Of a stretch of DNA of 64,000 bases, positions 19,792 through 27,447 are shown piece by piece (position 1 is the first letter of the stretch; the number at the start of each line of letters is the position of its first letter). The DNA lies in assembly GCF_003002095.1 (NCBI RefSeq), contig NZ_PVZC01000008.1, positions 124,001 through 188,000 on the forward strand. Reading direction: 5' to 3'. The translations under genes were made by a program, and so were the position numbers. The DNA comes from Allonocardiopsis opalescens (GTDB taxonomy: Bacteria; Actinomycetota; Actinomycetes; Streptosporangiales; Streptosporangiaceae). Below the pieces are notes generated by a model. The model ran no database searches. It was not told the origin of the DNA and saw only the letters and a program-made list of their open reading frames with translations.

Positions 19792-21357
19792 TCAGCCGGT
19801 GGCGCAGACGGCGCCGTTGAGGGTGAACTCCTGCGGCGCCGGGTTGCTGCCGGTGTGGGTGCCGTTGAAGCCGAGCTGCACCGACTGCCCCGGGGCGATG
19901 GTGGCGTTCCAGGCGGCCGGACTGACGGTGACCTGGTCGCCCTGGGTGGTGTAGCTGCCGTTCCAGCCGCTGGACACCCGCTGGCCGGCGGTGAAGCGCC
20001 AGCCCAGCTGCCAGCCGCTCACCGGCTCGGTGCCGGTGTTGGTGAGCAGGACCTGGGCGCTGAAGCCGGTGCCCCACTGGCTGGTCACCCGGTAGCCGAC
20101 GGTGCAGTCGCCGGTGGCGGCCGGGCCCTCGAAGGTGACGGCGTGCAGCTGGCCGGGCAGGTCGGTGATCACGTACAGCTCGCCGTCGGCGCCCTCGCCG
20201 AAGGTGGTCACCTGGATGGGCAGCTCGCCGATGGAGGCGCTCTCGTAGCCGCCGGCGCCCGGCCGCACCGCCCAGGACTGCCCCGAGCAGTAGTCTCCGG
20301 TGATGTAGGTGCCGCCCGCGATGTCGGCGTACCGCTCGCCCCGGTACACCTGGCCGCCGATGACGGCGCAGTTGCCCTCGGTGGTGCGGTACCAGAACGA
20401 CGGCTCGGTGTACTCGGCGCCGTCGGTGCAGCGCTCCGGCAGGAAGACCTCAGGGCCCTCCATGCACGACCAGCCGTAGTTGAGGCCGCCCTCGTTGCCG
20501 GGGTTGTGGTTCACCTCCTCGTAGCCGCCCTGGCCCACGTCGGCGATCCACAGCGAGCCGTCGTCGTCGAAGGAGAACCGCCAGGCGTTGCGCAGGCCGT
20601 ACGCCCAGATCTCGGGCCGGGCCCCCGCCGTGCCGACGAAGGGGTTGTCGGCCGGGACGCAGTAGGGCTGGGCGCCGCAGGAGCGGCTGACGTCGAGCCG
20701 CAGGATCTTGCCGAGCAGGGTGCCGAGGTCCTGGCCGGCGGCGAAGGGGTCGCCGGACCCGCCGCCGTCGCCGATGCTCCAGTACAGGTTGCCGTCAGGC
20801 CCGAAGGCTATCTGGCCGCCGTTGTGGTTGGAGAACTCGGCGTGCTCCTGGCTGAGCAGGATCTGCTCGCCGCCGGCCGGGATGGTGGTCTGGCCGGGGC
20901 TGCTCATCGGGAAGCGCGACAGGGTCACGGCGCCGTCGGGCAGCGCGGTGTACACGACGTAGAGCGCGGGATCACTGGCGAAGTCGGGCGGGGTGGCGAT
21001 GCCGATCAGGCCGCGCTCGTTGCCGGACTCGTCCACCCGGTCGGTGATGTTCAGCAGCGGGGCGGACACCCCGGTGTCGGGATGGTAGGCGACGACGCTG
21101 CCGGCCTTCTGGGTGATGAACAGCCGTCCGCTGCCGTCGTCGGGAGCCGCCATGGCGGACGGGCGGCGCAGCCCGGAGGCCAGCAGTTCCGCGCCGATCG
21201 TGATCTCGTCCACGGGCGCGGCGGCGGGGGCGGCGCCGTCCGGGGGCGAAGAGGCGGCCGGGGCGCCGAGGGCGGGACCGGCCAGGGTGAGGGTGCCGAG
21301 CAGTGCGGTCGCGGCGGCGACCGACGCGGCCCAGCGGCGGACAGGGGATAGCGACAT
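19792..21357 (-). CDS. Secreted PQQ-dependent sugar dehydrogenase with C-terminal CBM2
   Basis: Protein of 521 residues. A signal peptide (to about residue 31, 'AGPALGA') precedes a glucose/sorbosone dehydrogenase six-bladed propeller (about 55-410): 'LFITQKAGSVVAYHPDTG', 'NERGLIGIATPPDF', 'NHNGGQIAFGPDGNLYWSIGDGG', 'LLGKILRLDV' and 'EIWAYGLRNAWRFSFD'. These are the usual PQQ and calcium contacts. Residues about 420-520 are a family-2 cellulose-binding module with flanking Cys and exposed Trp ('VSGWQLGW', 'SSGWNGSY'). The domain set recalls AA12 pyranose dehydrogenases; oxidation of a plant sugar at the cell-wall surface is inferred. ATG 21357 follows GGAGA; an ATG at 21384 is an alternative. 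Confidence 0.88.
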   Translation of the reverse strand: MSLSPVRRWAASVAAATALLGTLTLAGPALGAPAASSPPDGAAPAAAPVDEITIGAELLASGLRRPSAMAAPDDGSGRLFITQKAGSVVAYHPDTGVSAPLLNITDRVDESGNERGLIGIATPPDFASDPALYVVYTALPDGAVTLSRFPMSSPGQTTIPAGGEQILLSQEHAEFSNHNGGQIAFGPDGNLYWSIGDGGGSGDPFAAGQDLGTLLGKILRLDVSRSCGAQPYCVPADNPFVGTAGARPEIWAYGLRNAWRFSFDDDGSLWIADVGQGGYEEVNHNPGNEGGLNYGWSCMEGPEVFLPERCTDGAEYTEPSFWYRTTEGNCAVIGGQVYRGERYADIAGGTYITGDYCSGQSWAVRPGAGGYESASIGELPIQVTTFGEGADGELYVITDLPGQLHAVTFEGPAATGDCTVGYRVTSQWGTGFSAQVLLTNTGTEPVSGWQLGWRFTAGQRVSSGWNGSYTTQGDQVTVSPAAWNATIAPGQSVQLGFNGTHTGSNPAPQEFTLNGAVCATG

Positions 21358-21455
21358 GGCGTCTCCACAGACGGGTGCGTGCATCGTGGACGGACGGACA
21401 TAACACCACGCGCACCGGGCCGTGCCCGGTCCGCGCTCCCCTTTTAGCCGCCGCC

Positions 21456-21473
21456 ATAGTAGATCGCGCGATC
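21456..21473 (-). promoter_or_regulatory. -10 element and GATCGCGCGATC palindrome upstream of the PQQ dehydrogenase
   Basis: On the minus strand a -10-like TACTAT (21456-21461) is directly preceded by the 12-bp palindrome GATCGCGCGATC (21462-21473). The leader of about 90 nt also contains a 7-bp stem (21414-21430). The palindrome could be an operator. Confidence 0.4.
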
Positions 21474-21511
21474 CCTTGCGCGGAAGGCGTCGCGGCCGCC
21501 CGCCTCGCGGC

Positions 21512-22171
21512 TCAGCCGCGCGACTCGTGCACCAGGATGGCCACCTGCACCCGGTTCGCGCAGCCCAGCTTGGCGAGGATGCGCGATACGTAGGTCTTCA
21601 CCGTCGGCACGCTCATGTGCAGCCCGGCGGCGATCTCGGCGTTGGAGCCGCCCTCGCCGACGGCCACCGCCACCTCGCGCTCGCGCGCGGTGAGGCCGTC
21701 CAGCGCCGAGCGGGCCGCCTCGGTGCGCCGCCGCCGCTCCTCGGCCGGGTCGCGCCGCACCACGTGGTCGACCAGCCGCGCCACGGCCGAGGGCGACAGC
21801 ACCGTCTCCCCGGCCGCCACCCGGCGGACCGCGTCCAGGATGTCGCGGGGGCGGGTGTCCTTGAGCAGGAAGCTGTTGGCGCCCACCCGCAGCGCGCGCA
21901 GCACGTGCGCGTCGGTGTCGAAGGTGGTCAGCACGATGACCGGCACGGTGCTACCGGAGCCGCGCAGCGCCTCGGTGGCGGCCAGCCCGTCCATCCGCGG
22001 CATCCGGATGTCCATCAGCACCACGTCGGGCCGCAGCCGGCGCGCCTGCGCCACGGCCTGCTCGCCGTCGGCGGCCTCGCCGGCCAGCTCCAGGCCGGGG
22101 TCGGCGCCGAGCAGGGTGGACAGCCCGGCGCGCACCAGGGCGTCGTCGTCCACCACCAGGACACGGATCAC
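21512..22171 (-). CDS. LuxR/NarL-family two-component response regulator
   Basis: Protein of 219 residues. The receiver domain opens 'IRVLVVDDD' with acidic pocket and Asp54 in 'DVVLMDIRMPRMDG' as phosphoacceptor; the Thr of 'VIVLTTFD' and Lys of 'FLLKDTRP' complete the switch. A LuxR helix-turn-helix occupies about 155-215 ('LTAREREVAVAVGEGGSNAEIAAGLHMSVPTVKTYVSRILAKLG'). The GTG at 22171 overlaps the kinase stop codon by 4 bp, so the two proteins are made in a coupled fashion from the same transcript. Target genes are unknown; the PQQ dehydrogenase lies next downstream in the same direction. Confidence 0.93.
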   Translation of the reverse strand: MIRVLVVDDDALVRAGLSTLLGADPGLELAGEAADGEQAVAQARRLRPDVVLMDIRMPRMDGLAATEALRGSGSTVPVIVLTTFDTDAHVLRALRVGANSFLLKDTRPRDILDAVRRVAAGETVLSPSAVARLVDHVVRRDPAEERRRRTEAARSALDGLTAREREVAVAVGEGGSNAEIAAGLHMSVPTVKTYVSRILAKLGCANRVQVAILVHESRG

Positions 22172-23349
22172 GTCGTCGGCCACGGCAACCACACTTCCAG
22201 ATGGAACTCCACCGCGCCGTCCTCGCCGCGGCGCGCCCCGCTGTCCAGCCGCCCGCCGGCCAGCCGGACCCGCTCGGACAGGCCCAGCAGGCCCGAGCGG
22301 GATCCGGGCACGGCCGAGGGGGTCCACACGCTCGGCAGCCGGTTGCGCAGCCAGACGTGCAGCTCGCCGCCGCCGTCGGGGGCGGCCGTCCGCTCCAGCC
22401 GGACCCGCACCTGCGCCCCCGGCGCGTGCTTGCGGACGTTGGTCAGGCCCTCCTGCACCACCCGGTAGGCGGTGCGGCCCGCCGAGTCCGGCGGCGGCGG
22501 GCCGCCGGGCGCCAGGTCCTCCAGCTCGACGGGGGTGCCGGCCGAGCGCGCCTCCGCCACCAGCTCGCCCAGCCCGGCCAGGCCGGGCTGGGGGCGCAGG
22601 CCGTCGGCGTCCTCGGCGCGCAGCACGCCCAGGATCTCCCGCAGGTCGTCCAGGGCGCTGTGCGCGGTGTCCCTGATCGTGCCGGCCATCCGGACGACCT
22701 CGTCGGGCGGCAGGTCGGGGCGGATCTCCAGCGCGCCCGCGTGCAGGCTCACCAGCGAGATGCGGTGCGCCAGCACGTCGTGCATCTCCCCGGCGATGCG
22801 CTCGCGCTCCTCGGCGCGCAGCCGCTCGGCCCGGGCGGCGTCCTCGGCCTCGGCGCTCTCGGCGCGACGCCGCAGCTCCTCGACCAGCTCCCTGCGGGCC
22901 CGAACCCGCATGCCCCAGGCCAGCACCAGCGCCGTGATGACGAGGTTGGCCAGGTGCACCGCCGCGAACGGGAACTCCGGATCGGGCCGCCACAGTGTGA
23001 ACGGCACCGCCGCGACCAGCCCCACCCCGGCCAGGGCGAGCGCCGTCCGCCCGGACCGCCGCGCCGCCGTGTTGAACAGCGCGACGTAGTAGGCGCCGCC
23101 GGTGAAGTCGGTAACGGCCACCGTGAGCACCAGCGCGGCGGCCACCCGGACGGGGTGGCGCCGCCGCCACCGCAGCGCCACCATGGCGGCGAGGGTCAGC
23201 GCCGACGACATGAGTACGAACCAGGGCGTCGCCCGCCCCTGTTCCAGCAGGCCCATCAGCGCCAGCAGCGCCACCACGCCCGTCAGCAGCCGCACCGCGA
23301 GGCCGGCGAGGACGTCCCGCGCCGTCGTGCGGCGCACCCGCGCGCTCAT
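22168..23349 (-). CDS. Membrane histidine kinase of the NarL partner type
   Basis: Protein of 393 residues. Four to five membrane helices occupy residues about 12-148 with almost no extracytoplasmic loops, so it probably senses membrane state or a lipophilic signal. The dimerisation/phosphoacceptor segment is 'RERIAGEMHDVLAHRISL' with His190. The C-terminal ATPase domain includes 'RVVQEGLTNVRKHAP' (N box) and 'GLLGLSERVRLAGG' (G box). It overlaps the YqeB-like gene by 4 bp (ATGA) on one side and the regulator by 4 bp on the other. Confidence 0.92.
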   Translation of the reverse strand: MSARVRRTTARDVLAGLAVRLLTGVVALLALMGLLEQGRATPWFVLMSSALTLAAMVALRWRRRHPVRVAAALVLTVAVTDFTGGAYYVALFNTAARRSGRTALALAGVGLVAAVPFTLWRPDPEFPFAAVHLANLVITALVLAWGMRVRARRELVEELRRRAESAEAEDAARAERLRAEERERIAGEMHDVLAHRISLVSLHAGALEIRPDLPPDEVVRMAGTIRDTAHSALDDLREILGVLRAEDADGLRPQPGLAGLGELVAEARSAGTPVELEDLAPGGPPPPDSAGRTAYRVVQEGLTNVRKHAPGAQVRVRLERTAAPDGGGELHVWLRNRLPSVWTPSAVPGSRSGLLGLSERVRLAGGRLDSGARRGEDGAVEFHLEVWLPWPTT

Positions 23350-24068
23350 GAGCGGACCAGCGGCCGCCAGTACTGGTTGGTGCCGTCCTCGCGCACCACG
23401 AACCCGGCCTTCTGCACCTCTTCGCGCAGCTCGGCCACGTCGGACGCCGACTTCTTGGCCAGCGCCGCCTCGCGGGCGACCAGCACCGCGTTCACCGCGG
23501 GCGGCAGGTCGGGCAGGTCGCGCACCCAGCGCCGGTACAGCTCGCCGTAGGGGTCGCGGTCGGTCCACGGGTAGCCCCGCGAGCTGAACGCGGCCGCGAT
23601 CGCGTCCGGCCGGCCCTCCAGCTTCTCCCGGACGATCTGCCGGGACTCCCGGTCGAGCGCGACCAGCACCTTGCCGTCCAGGAAGACGGCGTCCACCTCG
23701 GCGCGCGGGACGGTGCGGGTCTTGCCGTCGCGGTCCAGCCGCATCTCATCGGGGGTGAGGGTCACCCTCAGCATCTCGACGTAGGCGACCCAGGCGAAGC
23801 CGAGGCCCAGGATCAGGCCCGCCCCGGTCGTCACCAGGGTGACCCAGTAGCCGTCGAGCTGCGCGAACAGCCGCAGCGGCCCCTCGAAGGGCGTCCACGG
23901 CAGGGTGGTGGCCCAGCGGGCGATCGCGGGCAGGAAGTAGCCGAGCGCGATCCCGGCCAGCGGCGCGCCGCCGAAGATCACCAGCCGGTCCAGCGGTCCG
24001 AAGCCCAGGACGACGGGGCGGTCCGCCCGCGCTCCGTTCGGGTCGCCGTGGGGTCCGTTGAGGGACAT
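23346..24068 (-). CDS. yqeB: YqeB family membrane protein
   Basis: Protein of 240 residues. Two hydrophobic segments ('LVIFGGAPLAGIALGYFLPAI' near residues 29-49 and 'WVTLVTTGAGLILGLGFAWVAYVEM' near 74-98) are followed by a beta-rich PH-like domain ('VTLTPDEMRLDRDGKTRTVPRAEVDAVFLDGKVLVALDRESRQI') and a helical tail. This arrangement matches actinobacterial YqeB proteins, whose activity is not known. As first gene of a tightly overlapping operon with a histidine kinase and response regulator, it may act as an accessory sensor. ATG 24068 has a purine-rich site upstream. Confidence 0.8.
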   Translation of the reverse strand: MSLNGPHGDPNGARADRPVVLGFGPLDRLVIFGGAPLAGIALGYFLPAIARWATTLPWTPFEGPLRLFAQLDGYWVTLVTTGAGLILGLGFAWVAYVEMLRVTLTPDEMRLDRDGKTRTVPRAEVDAVFLDGKVLVALDRESRQIVREKLEGRPDAIAAAFSSRGYPWTDRDPYGELYRRWVRDLPDLPPAVNAVLVAREAALAKKSASDVAELREEVQKAGFVVREDGTNQYWRPLVRS

Positions 24069-24201
24069 CGTTCCTGCTCCGCTCCTTGCCGGGTGCCGCT
24101 GACACTCCTGAACCTACGGCGCGGCGCCGGCCGGCGGCAGTCGCCGTTGGTCCCCGCTCCGGCCGCGGAGGGTCAACTTAAGTCGGACCCCGCCGTCGTC
24201 C

Positions 24202-25443
24202 TCAGCGGCGCGGCAGCGCGGCGGCGGCCTCGCCCAGCGCCGCCGCGGCCGCGTCCAGCTGCGCGTCCGACAGGTAGGGCGCGGGGCCCAGCCGCAGGTA
24301 GGGGCCGCGGCTGTCGGCCAGTACGCCGCGCTCGGCCAGCCCGGCGCACAGCAGCGCGGCCTGCGGGGAGCGCAGCGCCAGGAAGCCGCCGAGGCGGTCC
24401 AGCGGCACGGGTTCGCGCCGCACGGCGGCGGCGGGCAGGTCCAGGGCGTCGACGGCGGCGGCGAGCCGGCCGAGCTGGTGCCGGTAGACCTCGCGCAGGA
24501 AGGCGGGGGTGAGCCCCTGGGCGTCGAAGAAGTCCAGCACGGCCGAGGCGCGGTAGTGGCTGACCGGGTCGTAGGTGGAGCCGGCGAAGCGGTCGGCGCC
24601 GGGGGCGTAGCCGACCGCGTGCGCGCCGGGGCCGCTCCGGGCGCCCGGCAGCTCGGTGAACTCCGCGAACCAGCCGGTGACGACGGGCCGGGCCGCCGCG
24701 GCGTGGCCGGGCAGCCGCAGGAAGCAGTTGCCCTCCCCCAGCTGGAGGTACTTGTAGCCGCCGCCCAGCACCCAGGCGTCGCGCAGGCCCAGCGCCGGCA
24801 CCGGGAAGGGCACCGGGCCCAGCGCGTGGTAGGCGTCCACGAGCAGCTCGGCGCCGTGCCGCGCGCACGGCCCCGCCAGCTCGCCCAGCGCGGGCACGAT
24901 CTCGGCGGTCTCGAACAGCACCGCGGACACGCACACGGCGGCGGTGCGGTCGTCGACGGCGGCGGCCAGCCGCTCGGCCAGGCCGTCCACCGGGCGGGCC
25001 GGGACCCGCACCACCTGCACGCCCTCTTCCGCGAGCCGGTCGAACTGGCGGCGCAGCGAGTGGAACTCGCCGTCGGTGGTGACCAGGCGGGGGCGGCGGC
25101 GCAGGTCGAGCGCTGACAGGAAGCGGACCAGCAGGTCGTGCGCGCTGGCGCCGAGCGCGATGTCGGCGCCGGGCTCGTGCAGCAGGGTGCGGAAGCCGGC
25201 CCTGACCCGGTCGGCGCGGGCGAAGGCGCGCGGCCACTTGCCGTCGACGGCCTCGGCCGCGTCGGCGAAGGCGGCGGCCAGCCCGTCCATGGCGGCGTCG
25301 GGCCAGCACTGGTGGGAGTGGCCGGTGAGCGGCAGCCGCTCGGCGACGCGGAACCGGGAGTAGTGCGGCGCGAGCGAGTTCGGCGCGGCCCGCAGCGATT
25401 CGAGGGTGTGCGGGGCCTGCGGGATGCGCGGGGTGCTGGTCAG
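24202..25443 (-). CDS. kynU: Kynureninase-like PLP enzyme, probable CTG start
   Basis: Protein of 413 residues if started at CTG 25443, which follows GGAGGG at short spacing. The reading frame has no ATG, GTG or TTG before ATG 25290, and that start would remove the conserved N-terminal 'APHYSRFRVAERLPLTGHSH'. The body is an aminotransferase class V fold: 'DIALGASAHDLLVRFLSAL', 'LVTTDGEFHSLRRQFDRL', the aspartate of 'LLVDAYHALG', and the PLP lysine expected in 'LGGGYKYLQLGEGNCFLRLP'. The family splits kynurenine or 3-hydroxykynurenine into anthranilates and alanine. Tryptophan 2,3-dioxygenase is encoded 850 bp away in the same direction, supporting the kynurenine pathway role. Confidence 0.78.
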   Translation of the reverse strand: MTSTPRIPQAPHTLESLRAAPNSLAPHYSRFRVAERLPLTGHSHQCWPDAAMDGLAAAFADAAEAVDGKWPRAFARADRVRAGFRTLLHEPGADIALGASAHDLLVRFLSALDLRRRPRLVTTDGEFHSLRRQFDRLAEEGVQVVRVPARPVDGLAERLAAAVDDRTAAVCVSAVLFETAEIVPALGELAGPCARHGAELLVDAYHALGPVPFPVPALGLRDAWVLGGGYKYLQLGEGNCFLRLPGHAAAARPVVTGWFAEFTELPGARSGPGAHAVGYAPGADRFAGSTYDPVSHYRASAVLDFFDAQGLTPAFLREVYRHQLGRLAAAVDALDLPAAAVRREPVPLDRLGGFLALRSPQAALLCAGLAERGVLADSRGPYLRLGPAPYLSDAQLDAAAAALGEAAAALPRR

Positions 25444-25628
25444 CGTGCCCTCCGGATGCCGGATACGGCCCGCAGGATAGCGGCGGCGCGGGCCGGCGCG
25501 CGCGGGTGCGGGCGGTGTGTCGCCGCCCGGATGCCCGGTGCGCCCGCCCTCCCGGGCCCCGCCTCACTATCCTCGTCCCTGGGCGGCGGTCCCCCGCTCG
25601 ACGGCTGCGACAACGGAAGGCGTGCGGC

Positions 25629-26282
25629 ATGAGCCACCTGCACCCCCGGCCCGGTCCCGGTGACATCCGGCCCGGCCGCCGCTGGTTCTGGATCGGCGGG
25701 CTGGTCATCGTGGCCGGGATCGTCATCGGGATCGCCGGCTTCGTCGTCGGCCTGGTCGCGCTGGTCGGCGGCCCCGATCCGGTCGCGCGCTTCTCCTCCG
25801 GCGAGCCGGCGAGCTTCACGGCCGAGGAGGCCGACACCGACGCCCGTGTCTGGGCGCTGTACGCCGACACCGAGTTCAGCGGGTCGGAGATCCGCGAGAG
25901 CTGCACCGTCAACGGCCCCGACCCGGAGGCCGCCTTCGTGCCGGCGCCCTACGAGAGCACCAGCACCGTGGACGGCGAGACCGTCCACCTGGTCTCCGCC
26001 ATCGAGATCGCCCAGCCCGGCGAGTACACGGTCGAGTGCCAGACCGACCCGGGCGCCGCCTTCCTGGTCGGCCAGGCCGCCTCGGGTAGCTCCTTCGTGA
26101 CGGGGCTGCTCGGCTCGCTCGCGTCCTTCTTCCTCATCCCGCTGGCGGGCATCGCGATCGGGATCGTGATCATCGTGGTCACCGCGGTCAAGCGCGGCAA
26201 GAGCCGCCGGCAGGCCGCGCACGGTGTGCCGCCGCACGGCCCGCACCCCGGGCCGGGGCCCTACCCGCCCGGGCCGCGCTAG
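25629..26282 (+). CDS. Membrane protein with two transmembrane helices, unknown function
   Basis: Protein of 217 residues not assigned to a known function. A basic N-terminus leads to a membrane helix ('FWIGGLVIVAGIVIGIAGFVVGLVALVGG', residues about 22-50). An extracytoplasmic domain of about 100 residues contains two cysteines ('SCTVNG' and 'VECQTD') that could form a disulfide. A second helix ('FFLIPLAGIAIGIVIIVVTAV', about 160-185) is followed by a basic, His/Pro/Gly-rich tail. The layout recalls actinobacterial proteins annotated only as membrane proteins. It is read opposite to the two kynurenine genes that flank it; its stop codon lies 6 bp from the end of the dioxygenase gene. ATG 25629 has GGAAGG upstream. 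Confidence 0.75.
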   Translation: MSHLHPRPGPGDIRPGRRWFWIGGLVIVAGIVIGIAGFVVGLVALVGGPDPVARFSSGEPASFTAEEADTDARVWALYADTEFSGSEIRESCTVNGPDPEAAFVPAPYESTSTVDGETVHLVSAIEIAQPGEYTVECQTDPGAAFLVGQAASGSSFVTGLLGSLASFFLIPLAGIAIGIVIIVVTAVKRGKSRRQAAHGVPPHGPHPGPGPYPPGPR

Positions 26283-26288
26283 GTCCGG

Positions 26289-27125
26289 CTACAGCCGGGA
26301 GCGCACCGCCCACAGGTCGGGGAAGGCCGGGGTGAACAGGGTGGAGCGCAGGTAGCCGGCCCCGGCGGAGCCGCCGGTGCCCGGCTTGGCGCCGATGGTG
26401 CGCTCGACCATCTTGACGTGGCGGTAGCGCCACTCCTGCACGCCCTCGTCCAGGTCGACCAGCCGCTCGGCCACCTGGGCGGGGCCGCCGTCGTCGCGGT
26501 AGACGTCGAGCAGCACGTCCTGGAGCTTCTCGGAGGGCTCCAGCGCTTCGCGCACATCGCGTTCGAGCAGTTCGGCGGGGACCGGGTAACGGTGGTCGGC
26601 CAGGTAGCGCAGGTAGGAGTCGAACAGGGAGGGCCGCTCCATGGCGGCGGCCAGCCGCTCCCGGGCGGCGCCGCCGGCCGGGTAGTGCGCCACCACCCGG
26701 CGGTCGCGGCGGCCGAGCACCGCCTCCAGCTCGCGAAACTGGGCGGACTGGAAGCCGCTGGCCGCGTCCAGCCGGGCGCGGAAGCCGGCGAACTGGCGCG
26801 GGGTCATGGTCTCCAGCACGTCGATCTGCGCCACCACGACCTTGAAGATGGTGAGCACCCGGTTGAGGCTGTGCAGGGTGTGCGGGGTGTCGCCGGCTTC
26901 CAGCCGCTCCTGGAGCCGGGCCAGCTCGTGCAGCTGCTGCTTGAACCACAGCTCGTAGACCTGGTGGATCACGATGAACAGCAGTTCGTCGTGCTCGTCG
27001 GAGCGCGGCCGCTGCACGCTCAGCAGCTCGTCCAGCGCCAGGTACGAGCCGTAGGTCAGCACCGGGTCGCCGCCGGGCCCCGCCGGCTCCCGCCCGTCCG
27101 CCTCTGCCTCCGCCATGCGGCGCAT
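26289..27125 (-). CDS. kynA: Tryptophan 2,3-dioxygenase
   Basis: Protein of 278 residues, normal for bacterial enzymes. Conserved blocks are all present: 'LTYGSYLALDELLSVQRP', 'FIVIHQVYELWFKQQLHEL' (substrate and active-site His), 'MTPRQFAGFRARLDAASGFQSAQFRE', and 'EWRYRHVKMVERTIGAKPGTGGSAGAGYL' with the haem-ligand His. It opens the tryptophan indole ring to N-formylkynurenine in the cytoplasm, the first step of the kynurenine route; a kynureninase-like gene lies further downstream. The start is ATG 27125 (GGAG four bases upstream); ATG 27116 is an alternative. Confidence 0.95.
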   Translation of the reverse strand: MRRMAEAEADGREPAGPGGDPVLTYGSYLALDELLSVQRPRSDEHDELLFIVIHQVYELWFKQQLHELARLQERLEAGDTPHTLHSLNRVLTIFKVVVAQIDVLETMTPRQFAGFRARLDAASGFQSAQFRELEAVLGRRDRRVVAHYPAGGAARERLAAAMERPSLFDSYLRYLADHRYPVPAELLERDVREALEPSEKLQDVLLDVYRDDGGPAQVAERLVDLDEGVQEWRYRHVKMVERTIGAKPGTGGSAGAGYLRSTLFTPAFPDLWAVRSRL

Positions 27126-27264
27126 CCTACTCCGCGGCCCGCTCCGCCCCCGGTCGCGGCGCCCCCGGCGCGGCGGCGCGGACGGCGCCCGCGGCCGCCG
27201 ATTACCGAGAACCGACCGGCCGAAGCCGCGGCCCGTCTACCGGTCACCGGACCGCCCTGACAGC

Positions 27265-27275
27265 CGAAAGTTTCG
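27265..27275 (+). promoter_or_regulatory. CGAAAGTTTCG operator, upstream copy
   Basis: CGAAAGTTTCG followed by ATC is a palindrome centred on G. It is identical over 14 bases to the operator at the lacI promoter (32449-32465). It lies about 105 bp upstream of the predicted transcription start of the ABC operon. Apart from this site and the promoter with its second operator, nothing is seen in 27126-27447. Confidence 0.6.
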
Positions 27276-27334
27276 ATCTTCCACGCCTCTTCGCAGCTCT
27301 AACCCCTGTTACACATCTGCGACATGGCGATACA

Positions 27335-27391
27335 TTGACGAAATGAGAGCTGAGTCATAGCTTCTACGAACCGAAACTATTCGAAACTTTC
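27335..27391 (+). promoter_or_regulatory. Promoter with second operator for the ABC operon
   Basis: TTGACG (27335-27340) and TAGCTT (27358-27363) are 17 bp apart and predict a start near 27370. CGAAACTTTC at 27382-27391 is the same palindrome with a central C, placed at about +12, where a repressor would block elongation or open-complex formation. Confidence 0.5.
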
Positions 27392-27447
27392 TAGTCCTTC
27401 GGCCGGTATGCGCTGGACGAATTCCGGAAGGAAAGGAAAGGAAGCGG

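Noticed and set aside
22201-23550. 449-codon plus-strand frame opposite the histidine kinase
   Set aside because: Gln/Arg/Pro-rich shadow; the kinase has H, N and G boxes on the other strand.
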